DNA from: JAMXLO01 sp963799415
Lineage (GTDB): Bacteria; Pseudomonadota; Alphaproteobacteria; Acetobacterales; Acetobacteraceae
Direction: 5' to 3'
NCBI GenBank assembly: GCA_963799415.1
Contig: CAWCXI010000016.1
Coordinates: 34,231 to 98,230 of the forward strand
Length of the DNA: 64,000 bases
Shown here piece by piece: positions 46,718 to 56,275 of the stretch (the stretch's first letter is position 1; the number at the start of each line of letters is the position of its first letter). The position numbers and the translations under genes are program-made. The notes beneath the pieces were generated by a model. That model saw only the letters and a program-made list of their open reading frames with translations. It had not been told where the DNA came from and made no database searches.

Positions 46718-47987
46718 ATGACAGTAACACGCGGCGACGACAGCGGCTTTACCGCGCACCCGACGGTGCGCGAGCTGGAGAAGATCAGCAACCGAACCGA
46801 CACGCGCGACGTGCTGGCGCACGCGTCGAAGAGTGCGCGAAAGCTGAACGACTATTTCATCGTGGACATCGACGCGCACGTGACTGAGACCGCGTTCTGG
46901 TCCGAAATCACTGACCGCATCGACAACGACTACCTGCGTCACGCGGCACTGTCGTTCAGGGAGCGCGGCGGGTCGCCGCCGGGTCTGCTGAACGTGCAGC
47001 CCGGCATGCTGTATCAGGACATGTTCGGCCGCATTCCGCACGGCCAGCAGGCAGATGCGGTGATCGGCGAGGGCACGCATCGTCAGGTCGAGCTGGTCAG
47101 ACGCGCGATGGACAGCATGGGCATCGACTACACGGTGGCGTTCCCGACACCAATGCTGTTGCTTGGTATGCATCCGCAGGCCGAGGTGGAGGTGGCGCTG
47201 GGGCGCGCGTTCAATCGCTGGCTCGTCGAGGAGCTGCTGCCGCGCGAACCGCGCATCAAGGCGATGATGTATCTGCCGTTCAATGATCCCGAAGCCTGCG
47301 TCGAGGTGGTGGAGGAGTTCGCCGACGCACCGGGCGTCATCGGCTTCACCGTGGTCTCGACGCGCTACAAGCCGGTGCATCACAACAGCTACATGCGGCT
47401 CTACGCCGCGCTGCAGGCGACGGGCAAGCCGCTGGCGTTTCACTCGGGCTTCCACTGGGGCGACGAGTCGATGAAGCAGATGAACCGCTTCATCTCGATG
47501 CATGCGATCTCGTTCTGCTACTTCAACATGATCCATCTGACCAACTGGATCATCAACGGCCTCCCGGAACGGTTTCCCGAATTGAAGGTGATCTGGGTGG
47601 AGAGCGGTCTCGCGTGGCTGCCGTTCATGATGCAGCGGCTGGATTCCGAGTACCATGATGCGCTCGTCCGAGGCACCGATGCTGCGGCGACGGCCCAGCG
47701 AGTATATCCGCGACATGTATTTCACCAGTCAGCCGCTGGAGACCAGCAATCTCAAGCTTACGCAGGCGACGATGGAAGCGATCAAGGCCGATACGCAGTT
47801 GTTGTTCGCGTCCGATTGGCCGCACTGGGATTTCGATCTGCCGACGACGATCACCGACCTGCCGTTCCTGTCGGAGCAGGCGAAGCGCAACATCCTGGGC
47901 CTGAACGCCGCGCGTGCGTTCGGCTTCGAGGTGCCGGCCAACAAGCTTGCCCAGGTGCCAGGGCCTGAGCCGGCGCTTGCCAAGTGA
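46718..47987 (+). pseudogene. amidohydrolase-family protein, one frameshift
   Basis: A metal-dependent TIM-barrel hydrolase or decarboxylase of the Amidohydro_2 family. The first frame runs from MTVTRGDDSGF through VDIDAHVTETAFW (metal-binding segment), PTPMLLLGMHP and HSGFHWG to WVESGLAWLPFMMQRLDSEY. One extra C near 47653 shifts to a second frame with MMRSSEAPMLRRRPSEYIRDM and LFASDWPHWDFD, ending near 47987. The joined protein would be about 422 residues and looks functional otherwise. It overlaps the next gene at GTGA. Probable substrate: a ring-derived carboxylate (inference). Confidence 0.8.
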
Positions 47988-48283
47988 GTGCGCCGTTACG
48001 GGCTGACGAAATCGCCACTGCGTTCTGCGACGTCGTGGCAACGGCTTTGCGGTGCGGCGACCTTGATGCAATTCCGGATGAGGCGCTTCGCCGTGTGTTG
48101 ACTGCGGCAGTCAAGGCCTATGCTGCGAAGGCTGAAATGGCGGAGGGTGAACTTGCGCCGTTCGAGGGCGATCAGGTGACAGCGACCGAAACCGCGGTAG
48201 CTGCCTGTGCGATGATCCGTGCTGCCGAGTTGAATTTATTCGATATCGCGATGTGGTTCGGACGTCCGGTGAACCGCCTGTGA
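47984..48283 (+). CDS. hypothetical protein coupled to amidohydrolase and Rieske genes
   Basis: A 99-residue, mainly helical, soluble protein starting at GTG 47984 inside the amidohydrolase stop (GTGA). It reads MSAPLRADEIATAFCDVVAT, has RRVLTAAVKAYAAKAEMAE in the middle and ends NLFDIAMWFGRP. I do not recognise the family. Its tight spacing on both sides (next gene 13 bases later, with AAAGGAGG) suggests an accessory subunit of the same pathway. Confidence 0.7.
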   Translation: MSAPLRADEIATAFCDVVATALRCGDLDAIPDEALRRVLTAAVKAYAAKAEMAEGELAPFEGDQVTATETAVAACAMIRAAELNLFDIAMWFGRPVNRL

Positions 48284-48296
48284 AAGGAGGCGCGAG

Positions 48297-48665
48297 ATGA
48301 CTGAGTTTTTGGTCGGTCGCTGCAGCGATCTCGCCGATGGCGACTACCGCGTCGTCGCGGTTGGCGAGCTTGAGGTGGGAGTGTTCCGGCTGGGTGAGCG
48401 GTTCGTCGCATATGAGAACCGGTGTCCGCACCATGGCGGCCCGGTGTGTCAGGGCAAACTGTTCAACGGGGTCGAGGAGATCATCATGCCGGATCAGACG
48501 AGCCGCGGACTGCGGTTCACGCAGGATCGGCATGTGGTGTGCCCGTGGCATGGCTATGAGTTCAATCTCGACACCGGGCGGCATCCTGGCGACCCACGGA
48601 TGCGCCTGCGGTCGATACCGGTGCGGGTGTCGGACGATGGTATCTACATCGACGCGCCTGGCTGA
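48297..48665 (+). CDS. Rieske [2Fe-2S] ferredoxin-like protein
   Basis: A 122-residue Rieske protein. Cluster ligands are Cys43/His45 (NRCPHHGG) and Cys82/His85 (VCPWHGYEF). The 36-residue spacing between the two halves is about twice that of biphenyl-dioxygenase ferredoxins because of an inserted loop. The GYEFNLDTGRHPGDP tail is typical. It could pass electrons to the oxygenase encoded divergently at 48788-50092. Confidence 0.88.
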   Translation: MTEFLVGRCSDLADGDYRVVAVGELEVGVFRLGERFVAYENRCPHHGGPVCQGKLFNGVEEIIMPDQTSRGLRFTQDRHVVCPWHGYEFNLDTGRHPGDPRMRLRSIPVRVSDDGIYIDAPG

Positions 48666-48685
48666 CGCGTGATCGTTGGGCGCTG

Positions 48686-48715
48686 GCGGCCTCGATCGTT
48701 GGGGTGCGAGGCCGC
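48686..48715. terminator. hairpin between convergent genes, possible bidirectional terminator
   Basis: GCGGCCTCG (48686-48694) pairs perfectly with CGAGGCCGC (48707-48715) around a 12-base loop. There is no T-tract, so the role is uncertain. Confidence 0.4.
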
Positions 48716-48726
48716 GGCGCGTACTC

Positions 48727-48766
48727 GTCATGGGGATTGCTTCGTCGCGGTGCTCCTCGCAGTGAC
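48727..48766 (-). repeat. family A repeat, half copy
   Basis: On the minus strand it reads GTCACTGCGAGGAGCACCGC, then GACGAAGCAATCCCCATGAC, close to the left arm of the nuoF-nuoG element. Confidence 0.65.
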
Positions 48767-48787
48767 AGCGAACCGTGGGCGCCACGC

Positions 48788-50092
48788 CTATTCGGCGGCT
48801 GCCATCAGGGGCGGCGCTTCGATGTAGCTTTGGGCCAGTTGGCGGCCAGTGTCACGAAGCAGCTTCTTGTCCAGCTCTGGCGTTTTTGCGGGTGGGACGC
48901 GCACGACCGTGTCATTGCAATAGGTCGGGATGACTGTTGCGCTATCGCGGAACAGGCCGACCGGCTCGCTGCCTGCCTTGACCGCTCGGATGCCGCGGCG
49001 GACCTGGTTGCGAAACATCGAAATTCCGCGATCGGTCGTGCCGAGATGTTCGAGGCCGTGCACGGCAACCGGGCGCTGCGAAACCTGGGCCTCGAAGTCG
49101 GCAGGCCGGCGTTGGCTTTCCTCGTAGGTGTCGGCGGCGAGCTGGCCGGGCAGCATGATGCTGCGGTCGGCCCACCAGTCCGGTGTGGTGACACCTTCTG
49201 TCTCGCTGACATGACGCAGTTCGATCAGCATCGTGTTGGTGTCGTCGAGCGGCACGATCCAGCGACTCATCATTGGGCCGCTGAATGGATGCGCTTCCTG
49301 GCCGGTTTCCCAGATCGGCGCGACCTGCTGCAGATTGGGCAGCACGTTCTCGACCATACGCGCCCAAATGTTGTCGCCGACACGCCTGGTGGCGATGTAG
49401 ATGATCCCGACCGGCGTTTCGGCAAACTCCAATTCCGGCAACACGCCGAACTCGTCGGTGAACACCGCGCCGCTGACGATCGTGTGGAGGAATGCGGTGT
49501 GGATTGCATCCATCGTGTTTTCGAGGATCTGCAGCCAGTTGCACGGATAGATGTATTTCTGTCCGGGAATCAGCCGGTAGCCGGACCGATTGAAGCTGTC
49601 GTACGTGGGAAACGCCGGCATCTGATCGGGCGGGCCCATATAGCCGAAGACGAGGCCGTGCGCTTCGTGGACGGGATAGGCGCCGTGGCATAGGCGATCT
49701 TTGAGCGTGCTGGTCGCCGGCTCGCCCGGCGTCTCAAGGATCGTGCCGTCGACGTCGAACAGCCAGCCGTGGTAGCAGCAGCGTATTCCCTTCGCGCCGA
49801 CCAGGCCGAACTCGAGGGAGGTGCCGCGATGTGAACAGTGGCGCTCCAGTAGGCCGATCGCGCCGCTGCCGTCGCGAAAGACGACCAGCTCCTCCCCGAG
49901 AATTTTTACCGGCAGCGGCAGGTCTTTCAACTCATCCGTGTAGCAGATCGGCTGCCAGAAACGCCGCAGGTATTCGCCGCCGGGCGTATCCGGGCCAACA
50001 TGGGTGAGTTCGGTATCCTCCTGTGGAACGTGCCGATGATGGTAACCACTGTACCGCGTCTTCAAGAATGGAGCCCTGGTCGGCGTCGGCAT
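48788..50092 (-). CDS. Rieske non-heme iron oxygenase, alpha subunit
   Basis: A 434-residue oxygenase. The Rieske domain has Cys86/His88 (RHCSHRGT) and Cys105/His108 (CCYHGWLF). The mononuclear iron site is ENTMDAIHTAFLH, with the bridging Asp and two His, and a C-terminal carboxylate is expected. The ATG at 50092 has AGGAGG eight bases upstream, which decides against the longer frame. No beta subunit or reductase is near. It likely hydroxylates a ring or demethylates an ether; the substrate is unknown. Confidence 0.9.
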   Translation of the reverse strand: MPTPTRAPFLKTRYSGYHHRHVPQEDTELTHVGPDTPGGEYLRRFWQPICYTDELKDLPLPVKILGEELVVFRDGSGAIGLLERHCSHRGTSLEFGLVGAKGIRCCYHGWLFDVDGTILETPGEPATSTLKDRLCHGAYPVHEAHGLVFGYMGPPDQMPAFPTYDSFNRSGYRLIPGQKYIYPCNWLQILENTMDAIHTAFLHTIVSGAVFTDEFGVLPELEFAETPVGIIYIATRRVGDNIWARMVENVLPNLQQVAPIWETGQEAHPFSGPMMSRWIVPLDDTNTMLIELRHVSETEGVTTPDWWADRSIMLPGQLAADTYEESQRRPADFEAQVSQRPVAVHGLEHLGTTDRGISMFRNQVRRGIRAVKAGSEPVGLFRDSATVIPTYCNDTVVRVPPAKTPELDKKLLRDTGRQLAQSYIEAPPLMAAAE

Positions 50093-50299
50093 AGCAAGCC
50101 TCCTGTCCCTCGATTGGTTGCCGAGCGTTGGTTTTCTGGCCGCAGTGCTGCCGGTGGACGATGAACCTTTGGCGCGACTGGCGTCAAGTTTGTGAGGTGG
50201 CGTCAACGTTGCAAATGCGATTACGACGAGGTGCACCAACTTGCCGATGGATGCGTCAGTCTCTACCGTCCGCGACCTTTGCAGCGGAGGACATGTGCG

Positions 50300-50731
50300 A
50301 TGGCCGATATTCCCAATCGCCCCGAATATCAGAGCGACCTGTTCAAGAAGGGGCTGGAAGTGCGCCGCGATGTGCTGGGCGCTGCTTACGTCGATGGTTC
50401 ACTGACGCGCGCCGATGACTTTAACGCGGCGTTCCAGCAGATCACCACGGAAGTCGCGTGGGGCATGATCTGGACACGTCCTGGTCTTACCCGCAAGACG
50501 CGCAGCATGATCAACCTGACAATGTTGGCCGCTTTGAATCGCGGATCGGAATTTAGGCTGCATTTACGCGCGGCGCTCACCAACGGCGTGACGCGTGACG
50601 AGATCAAGGAGATCCTGCTGCAGATCGGTGCGTACTGCGGCATCCCGGCGTGTCTGGAGGCGTTCCGCATCGCCACTGAAGTCTTCAAGGAAGTGGACGG
50701 CGCCCAAGGGAACAAGGGGGGCAGCGACTGA
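50300..50731 (+). CDS. carboxymuconolactone decarboxylase-like protein
   Basis: A 143-residue, all-helical protein of the CMD/AhpD superfamily, PcaC-like, with FKKGLEVRRDVLGAAYVDGSL, VAWGMIWTRPGLTRKTRSMINLTMLAAL and QIGAYCGIPACLEAFRIA. PcaC decarboxylates 4-carboxymuconolactone in the protocatechuate branch. The AhpD CxxC pair is absent, which favours the decarboxylase side. It is coupled by one base to the next gene and divergent from the oxygenase; 50093-50299 probably holds both promoters. Confidence 0.85.
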   Translation: MADIPNRPEYQSDLFKKGLEVRRDVLGAAYVDGSLTRADDFNAAFQQITTEVAWGMIWTRPGLTRKTRSMINLTMLAALNRGSEFRLHLRAALTNGVTRDEIKEILLQIGAYCGIPACLEAFRIATEVFKEVDGAQGNKGGSD

Positions 50732-51639
50732 TGGCTGCCAAGCCAAGCGTCGGTTTCGTTGGCGTCGGCAACATGGGATGGCCGATGGCGTCCTGTCTGG
50801 TGAAGGCGGGCTTCGACGTGCACGTGAATGACTCGCGCCGGGAGGTCGCCAACAACTTCGTGCAGCAGATCGGCGGCGACGCACCTGACAGCCTGCGCCA
50901 ACTTGCCGCTGCATCGGATGTGGTGATCACCATGCTGCCGACCAGCACGATCGTCGAGCATGTGCTGGCGAGCGGCGATGACAACGTGATGGCCGGCATG
51001 AAGCCAGGTACCGTGGTGATCGAGATGAGCTCCGGCGTGCCTTCGGCAACGCAGAAACTGGCGGAACGCGTAATGGAGCTCGGCGGCCACATGATCGACG
51101 CTCCGGTGTCGGGCGGGGTGCCGCGTGCGAAGACCGGCGAGTTGGCGATCATGACGGGTGGCGATTCCGCGATCATCGATTCGGTGATGTCGGTACTGCG
51201 GGCGATGGGCACCTCTGTGCTGCGCACCGGCGACGTCGGATCGGGTCAGGCGATGAAGGCGCTGAACAACCTGGTGAGTGCCGGCGGCTTTCTGATCGGT
51301 ATCGAGGCACTGCTGATCGGCCAGCGCTTCGGCCTCGATCCAGCGGTGATGGTCGATGTGCTGAACGCGGCGACGGGGATGAACAACTCGACGCAGAAGA
51401 AGTTCAAGCAGTTCGTGCTATCACGAAAGTTCGACGCTGGATTCACGATGGGGTTGCTGGCGAAGGATCTGTCGATCGCGCTGCAGGTCGGGCGCGAGAC
51501 CGAAACGCCGGCGCCGCTGTCGGCGCTCACCAAGGAGATGGTGGCCGCCGCACAGGCGATGTTCGGGTCCGATGCCGATCACACGGAGATGGCGAAGCTG
51601 TGCGAGCGGCTGGTGGGAACGCAGCTCGGCAAGGACTGA
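50731..51639 (+). CDS. 3-hydroxyisobutyrate dehydrogenase-family oxidoreductase
   Basis: A 302-residue NAD(P)-dependent beta-hydroxyacid dehydrogenase. The N-terminal nucleotide-binding motif is GFVGVGNMGWPMASCLVKAG. The substrate segment DAPVSGGVPRAKTGELAIMTGG and the catalytic Lys segment SGQAMKALNNLVSAG are present. Start and stop codons overlap with the CMD-like gene, so both act in one pathway (inference). Confidence 0.9.
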   Translation: MAAKPSVGFVGVGNMGWPMASCLVKAGFDVHVNDSRREVANNFVQQIGGDAPDSLRQLAAASDVVITMLPTSTIVEHVLASGDDNVMAGMKPGTVVIEMSSGVPSATQKLAERVMELGGHMIDAPVSGGVPRAKTGELAIMTGGDSAIIDSVMSVLRAMGTSVLRTGDVGSGQAMKALNNLVSAGGFLIGIEALLIGQRFGLDPAVMVDVLNAATGMNNSTQKKFKQFVLSRKFDAGFTMGLLAKDLSIALQVGRETETPAPLSALTKEMVAAAQAMFGSDADHTEMAKLCERLVGTQLGKD

Positions 51640-51811
51640 TATGCCTTGGCTAGGCCGGCACATTTGTTCACACACCGGTGTCCTTGACCCTCGCAAGTCC
51701 GGTCCGGCCTCCCCATATCGGGAGTTCGGCACTTTTCGCCAGGGTCACTCTTGGCCAGATCCGCATACGCGACCTTGTCGCATCGGGCATCTCGGATGAA
51801 AAGTACTACGG

Positions 51812-51826
51812 TCCGCAGCGTGCGGA
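51812..51826 (+). promoter_or_regulatory. small hairpin in the cold-shock gene leader
   Basis: TCCGCA (51812-51817) - GCG - TGCGGA (51821-51826). It lies about 27 bases before the start. Cold-shock mRNAs use structured leaders for thermoregulation, but this short stem alone proves nothing. Confidence 0.3.
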
Positions 51827-51852
51827 TCGCCGATATCACCCGGAGTGACGTA

Positions 51853-52059
51853 ATGTCTTCAGGTACGGTCAAGTGGTTCAATGGACAGAAGGGCTACGGT
51901 TTCATTCAGCCGGATGATGGCTCGAAGGATGTCTTCGTGCATATCTCGGCGGTGGAGCGGGCTGGGCTCACTGGACTGAACGAGGGCCAAAAGGTCAGCT
52001 ACGACATCGAGCGTGGTCAGCAGGGCAAGACTTCCGCGGTCAACCTGCAAGCTACCTGA
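51853..52059 (+). CDS. cold-shock protein, CspA family
   Basis: A 68-residue single-stranded nucleic-acid-binding OB fold. RNP1 is KGYGFIQP and RNP2 is VFVHIS, with NEGQKVSYDIERGQQGKTSAVNL at the end. GGAG lies about eight bases upstream. The longer in-frame open frame from 51751 is non-conserved leader. Confidence 0.95.
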   Translation: MSSGTVKWFNGQKGYGFIQPDDGSKDVFVHISAVERAGLTGLNEGQKVSYDIERGQQGKTSAVNLQAT

Positions 52060-52072
52060 GCGGATGGCGACC

Positions 52073-52093
52073 ATCCCCGCATCCTGCGGGGAT
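52073..52093 (+). terminator. hairpin after the cold-shock gene
   Basis: ATCCCCGCA (52073-52081) pairs perfectly with TGCGGGGAT (52085-52093) around TCC. No T-run follows, so a factor-dependent or weak terminator is possible. Confidence 0.45.
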
Positions 52094-52120
52094 GAGTTCA
52101 TCGGGTGGAGCAAGTCGTCG

Positions 52121-52441
52121 ATGGTCTCACACAAATTCGGAGTGGGTAACCGCGTACGGCTGACCCTCGACAGATACGCCGAAAGCAGCCCGTGGGACAT
52201 CCACACGATTTCCCGTAAGCTGCCTGCCGAGGCCAATGTCTGCCAATATCGTGTAAAGCGTGTGGGCGACGGTCAGGAGCGGACGGTCAGCGAGCACCAG
52301 ATGGTTGCGGTCGGCGCCGAAGACCGGGGCGCACGCACGGAAGTCAAGCCTCCTGAGCCATCGCGCGATCCCCATCGCGTTCGCGATGCGGACAAACGAC
52401 CAAGGGGATTTGCCCCACGAGCCGATCGCGGACGCCGCTGA
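52121..52441 (+). CDS. small conserved hypothetical protein
   Basis: A 106-residue basic protein beginning MVSHKFGVGNRVRLTLDRYA, with LPAEANVCQYRVKRVGDGQERTVSE in the middle and a Pro/Arg-rich, probably disordered tail. The fold resembles small SH3-like proteins (VG..VR....RLPAE...YR.K....) common in alphaproteobacteria, function unknown. I chose the Met at 52121 because the earlier codons overlap the cold-shock gene and are not conserved. Confidence 0.55.
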   Translation: MVSHKFGVGNRVRLTLDRYAESSPWDIHTISRKLPAEANVCQYRVKRVGDGQERTVSEHQMVAVGAEDRGARTEVKPPEPSRDPHRVRDADKRPRGFAPRADRGRR

Positions 52442-52468
52442 CTGCCGTATGCGGTTGATTATCTGCTG

Positions 52469-53715
52469 CTAGCGGTACGCGAAAGCCAGCCGTTGTAGGC
52501 CGCGCTGCCGCGACACCAGGAACCCGATCACAGCCAGGTTCGCGATGTTGAAGAACACGCCGACGGCAAACGCGGGTGCGTAGAAGCCGTAATGGTCATA
52601 CAGCTCGCCGGCGAGCCAGCTGCCAAATGCCATGCCTCCCATCCCGAGAAAGAAGAAAGTCGGCACGCGCCATGACGCCTCGGATGCTGGGAACAGTTCG
52701 CGGATGGCAACGACGTAGGACGGGATGATGCCGGAGAAGCCGAGCCCGAACGCAGCGGATACGGCGAACAGGCCTACCTCGTTCTGCGTCAGCAGGAAGG
52801 CGCCGATCGCCACGGCCTGACAGGCCGATCCCGCCATTACCGCGCGCAGTCCGCCGATGCGATCGGCCAGCATGCCCCAGAACTGCCGGCTGAAGAACGC
52901 GCAGGCCAGCAGCACCGACAGCATCGCCGCGCCATGTGTCGGTGCGATGCCGAGGTCGGTGCAGAACGCCACCAGGTGACCATTGGGCACCGCCATCGGA
53001 ATGCAGCAGAAGAATGCTGCGATGCAGATCAGCGCCAGTACCAGATTGGGCGGCATGCCGAGTACCGGCGCGCCCTTGTGCGGGTCGCCGGCCTGGGCGT
53101 GGACGAAGTGCGACGCAGGCGAGGGACGCAGGCACAGCAATGTCAGCGGCAGGATCACCGCGACAACCACGGCCGAGTAGGCCAGCATCGTTGTCTGCCC
53201 AGCCGTAAAGTGCGATGCCGCGCTCGAACACCGACGGCCAGACGACACCGGCGATGTACTGGCCGGATGAGATCAGCGCCAGCGCGGATCCTCGGCGGCG
53301 GTCGAACCAGCGGGTGACGTAGACCACGAGCGGTGCGTAGATCGCGCCGTTGCCGACCAGGCCGATCAGCACGCCGTGTCCGACGTAGAGCGCCCAGATG
53401 CTGCCGGTGGAGGAAAGCGCCAGGCCCGCCGCCATCATGACCGCGCCGATGGACGCGGTGAAGCGGATGCCGATACGGTCGGCGAGCCAGCCCATCATGA
53501 TGCCGCCGAGACCGGTGCCGACCCACACCAGCGCGCCGGCCAGCGCGACCACCGAGCGGTCGGTGCCCAGTGCCTCCTGGATCGGCTTCAGGCCGACAAC
53601 GACCAGGAGCGGCGCGCCGTAGGAGATCGACAGGATGGCCAGCGTGAGGCACGCCGCGGTCCAGGAGGCACGGCTCTCGATGCTGGCCGCGCGCTGCGGC
53701 GCCTGTGTCCGGCAT
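52469..53715 (-). pseudogene. MFS transporter, two frameshifts
   Basis: A 12-helix major facilitator of the oxalate/formate-antiporter type. ATG 53715 has a GGAGGAG upstream (MPDTGAAAR), then one extra base near 53688 moves to the frame SIESRASWTAACLTLAILS, GGIMMGWLADRIGIRFTAS and FDRRRGSALALISSGQYIAG. Another extra G near 53202 moves to the frame QTTMLAYSAVVVAVILPL through to QRLAFAYR at 52469. Corrected, it would be about 415 residues. It lies beside the CoA-transferase, so it probably imports that pathway's acid. Confidence 0.8.
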
Positions 53716-53794
53716 TGCCGGCGTCTCCTCCCGGGGTATAAGCGGCAGGGCCGATATGGACCCACGATGGCGCCCCGGCAAGGCGGAGAGACGC

Positions 53795-55027
53795 ATGACT
53801 GAACCCATTGGCGCGCAACCGAGCGGACCACTTCCAGGCCGCTGAGGGGCCTGCGCGTGTTCGACCTGACGCGCGTGCTGGCGGGGCCGACCTGCGCGCA
53901 GATGCTGGCTGATCTCGGCGCCGATGTGATCAAGATCGAGCGGCCGGGGGCAGGCGACGACACGCGCGGGTTTGCTCCACCGTACATGCCGGGGACCAAG
54001 GAGAGCGCGTATTTCGTCGGGGTGAACCGCAACAAGCGCTCGGTCACGCTGGATATCGCACAGCCGGAGGGCCAGGCGATCGCGCGCCAGCTGATCGCGC
54101 AGTGCGACATCCTGGTGGAGAATTTCAAGGTCGGAGCGCTGGCGAAATACGGGCTTGGGTATGAGGAGCTGCACGCGAAGTTCCCGCGGCTGATCTATTG
54201 CTCGATCACCGGCTTCGGGCAGACCGGGCCGTATGCGCCGCGACCGGGCTATGATTCGCTGATCCAGGCGATGGGCGGTGTGATGAGCCTGACCGGAGAG
54301 CCCGACGGTCTGCCGCAGAAGGTCGGCGTGCCGGTCGCCGATCTGTTCGCCGGGCTGTATGGCTGCATCGGCATACTGGCCGCGCTGCGGCATCGCGATG
54401 CGAGCGGGCAGGGGCAGCAGATCGATATCGGCATGCTGGATACGCACGTGGCGTGGCTGGCGAACCAGGGCATGAACTATCTGGCGATCGGCGAGAACCC
54501 GCGCGCGGCTCGGCAACCAGCACCCAAACATCGTGCCGTATCAGGTGTTTCCGACCGCGGACGGGCACATCGTGCTGTCGATCGGCAATGACCCGACGTT
54601 CAAGCGGTTCTGCGAGGCGTTCGCGCTGACGCATCTGCTGGAGGACACACGTTTCGCCACCAACGCGGCGCGGGTGGAGAACCGGCAGCTGGTCACCGAC
54701 ACGCTGACGCCGGTGATGCAGCAGCAGCAGACCACGTGGTGGGTGGAGAAGTTGGAGGCGCTGAAGATCGGCTGCGGACCGATCAACAAGCTGTCGGAGG
54801 TGTTCGCCGATCCGCATGTGATGGCGCGTGGTGTGGTGCGCGAGATGGCACATGGTTCGGGCGAGACGGTAAAGGTGATCGCCAATCCGGTGCGTCTGTC
54901 GGAGACACCGCCGGATTATCGCATTCCACCGCCGTTGTTGGGCGAGCACACGGACGCGGTGCTGCGCGAACGGCTTGGGCTGGAGGCCGGCGCACTCGCA
55001 GCGTTGCGGGCGAAGGGTGTGATCTGA
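53795..55027 (+). pseudogene. class III (CaiB/BaiF) CoA-transferase, two frameshifts
   Basis: A family III CoA-transferase moving CoA between carboxylic acids. ATG 53795 has GGAGAG upstream; one base appears lost near 53843, after which GLRVFDLTRVLAGPTCAQML and ADLGADVIKIERPG follow in the frame beginning at 53857, with the catalytic-Asp region GMLDTHVAWL. One extra base near 54512 shifts to RLGNQHPNIVPYQVFPTADG and on to the end at 55027. Corrected length would be about 410 residues. It pairs with the divergent MFS gene. Confidence 0.82.
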
Positions 55028-55157
55028 GCGCCGCGCCTACGCCGAGGCGGGCTGACGCGGCGCGGGTTGCGCAGGAACTGGCGGGCGGGCACCTCGATCC
55101 AACGATGCGACGCGGCTGCCAGGCTCAGCAGGACGAACATGATTAACAGGCCGCCGA

Positions 55158-56132
55158 TCACGCGTCCCATTGCGGTCGAAGTTCGATCGCCATGTTCTGC
55201 CGTAGCAGGGGCATTGCGTGGCGGATTACCTCGCCGTGCAGCAGATAGATCGCGTACGAGCATTCGCCCAGCCAGTGTACCAGGCGATTTGCCAGCAGGC
55301 AGGCCGGCAGGCGCCTGTCCGTGGCAGCGATCAGGACGATCAGCGGCAGGCAGGGATACACCGCGAGATCGGGAACCCCTGACCAGAGCGCAAGCCCGAA
55401 TGCGGCGGTGACCGCCACGACGCACCAGTCATTGGCCGCCAGGGTCATGATCCGCTCGATCTGCGCCAGGCGGAACGTGAGCAGACCCAGCATGAAGCCG
55501 CCCAGGCAGCGCAGCAGCGGCCATGGCGTCGTCCCGTCGCTGAGGTCGAGCGCGCCGTTGGTGGCCGGGCCGAGCATGCGGCCGGCGATCGCGGCGAGGA
55601 TCAACAGCAGGGACGCCGTCAGCAGGCTGTCCACGGCGCGGCCGCAGCGGGCGAACACCGTCAATCGCAGCAGCAGGGGGAACGCCAGATAGGCAGCCAC
55701 CTCGGTGCTGACCGACCACGACGCCGCGACGATCGATGGGGCAAGACCCCAGGCCTGGATCAGCAGGAGATTGGCGAGGATCACGCCGACCGGGTTCTCC
55801 CAGCCGGGCAAGTGGAAGCCTGCCGCCGCGATCTCCGCCAGCACCACGGCTGTTACCACGGCATACAGCGGTACGATCCGCGCCACCCGCCGCAGCAGGA
55901 ACGCCCGATACGCGGCGGCGGTGCAGCCGGAGGCGAACATTTGGCCGCAGGTGAGCGCCAGGACGAAGCCGCTGAGCACGAAGAATACGTCCACCGCCAG
56001 GTAGCCGCGAAGAGCCAGCGCGTGCACCCTCGAAGGCTCCACAGCCAAGTACTGGATGAAATGGTAGTTGACGACGATGAGGGCCGCCACGCCGCGCAGT
56101 CCGGTGAGACTTCTGATCTCGCGGGCCATCAC
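55158..56132 (-). CDS. acyltransferase 3-family membrane protein, C-terminus probably frameshifted
   Basis: A 324-residue product with about ten membrane segments and the family motifs SLTGLRGVAALIVVNYHF, LAVDVFFVLSGFVLAL and FLLRRVARIVPLYA. It O-acylates surface glycans in many bacteria. The reading frame stops early (TGA at 55158), yet a neighbouring frame carries on with VIGGLLIMFVLLSLAAASHR and WIEVPARQFLRNP, the expected last helix and tail. One lost base near 55172 would explain it. The end then overlaps the CoA-transferase gene. Confidence 0.75.
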   Translation of the reverse strand: MMAREIRSLTGLRGVAALIVVNYHFIQYLAVEPSRVHALALRGYLAVDVFFVLSGFVLALTCGQMFASGCTAAAYRAFLLRRVARIVPLYAVVTAVVLAEIAAAGFHLPGWENPVGVILANLLLIQAWGLAPSIVAASWSVSTEVAAYLAFPLLLRLTVFARCGRAVDSLLTASLLLILAAIAGRMLGPATNGALDLSDGTTPWPLLRCLGGFMLGLLTFRLAQIERIMTLAANDWCVVAVTAAFGLALWSGVPDLAVYPCLPLIVLIAATDRRLPACLLANRLVHWLGECSYAIYLLHGEVIRHAMPLLRQNMAIELRPQWDA

Positions 56133-56275
56133 TCCTCACCGCACATCGATGCGCCGCAGCGCCAGGCCACAGCGCCAGACTGGCAGACGGCGATTAACGG
56201 GCTGTGAGGGGAGGGTCGGATTTTGTGGCTGCGGGCGACCTCGACGTTTGCTGGGCGGTTCGGCAAGAATGGGTG

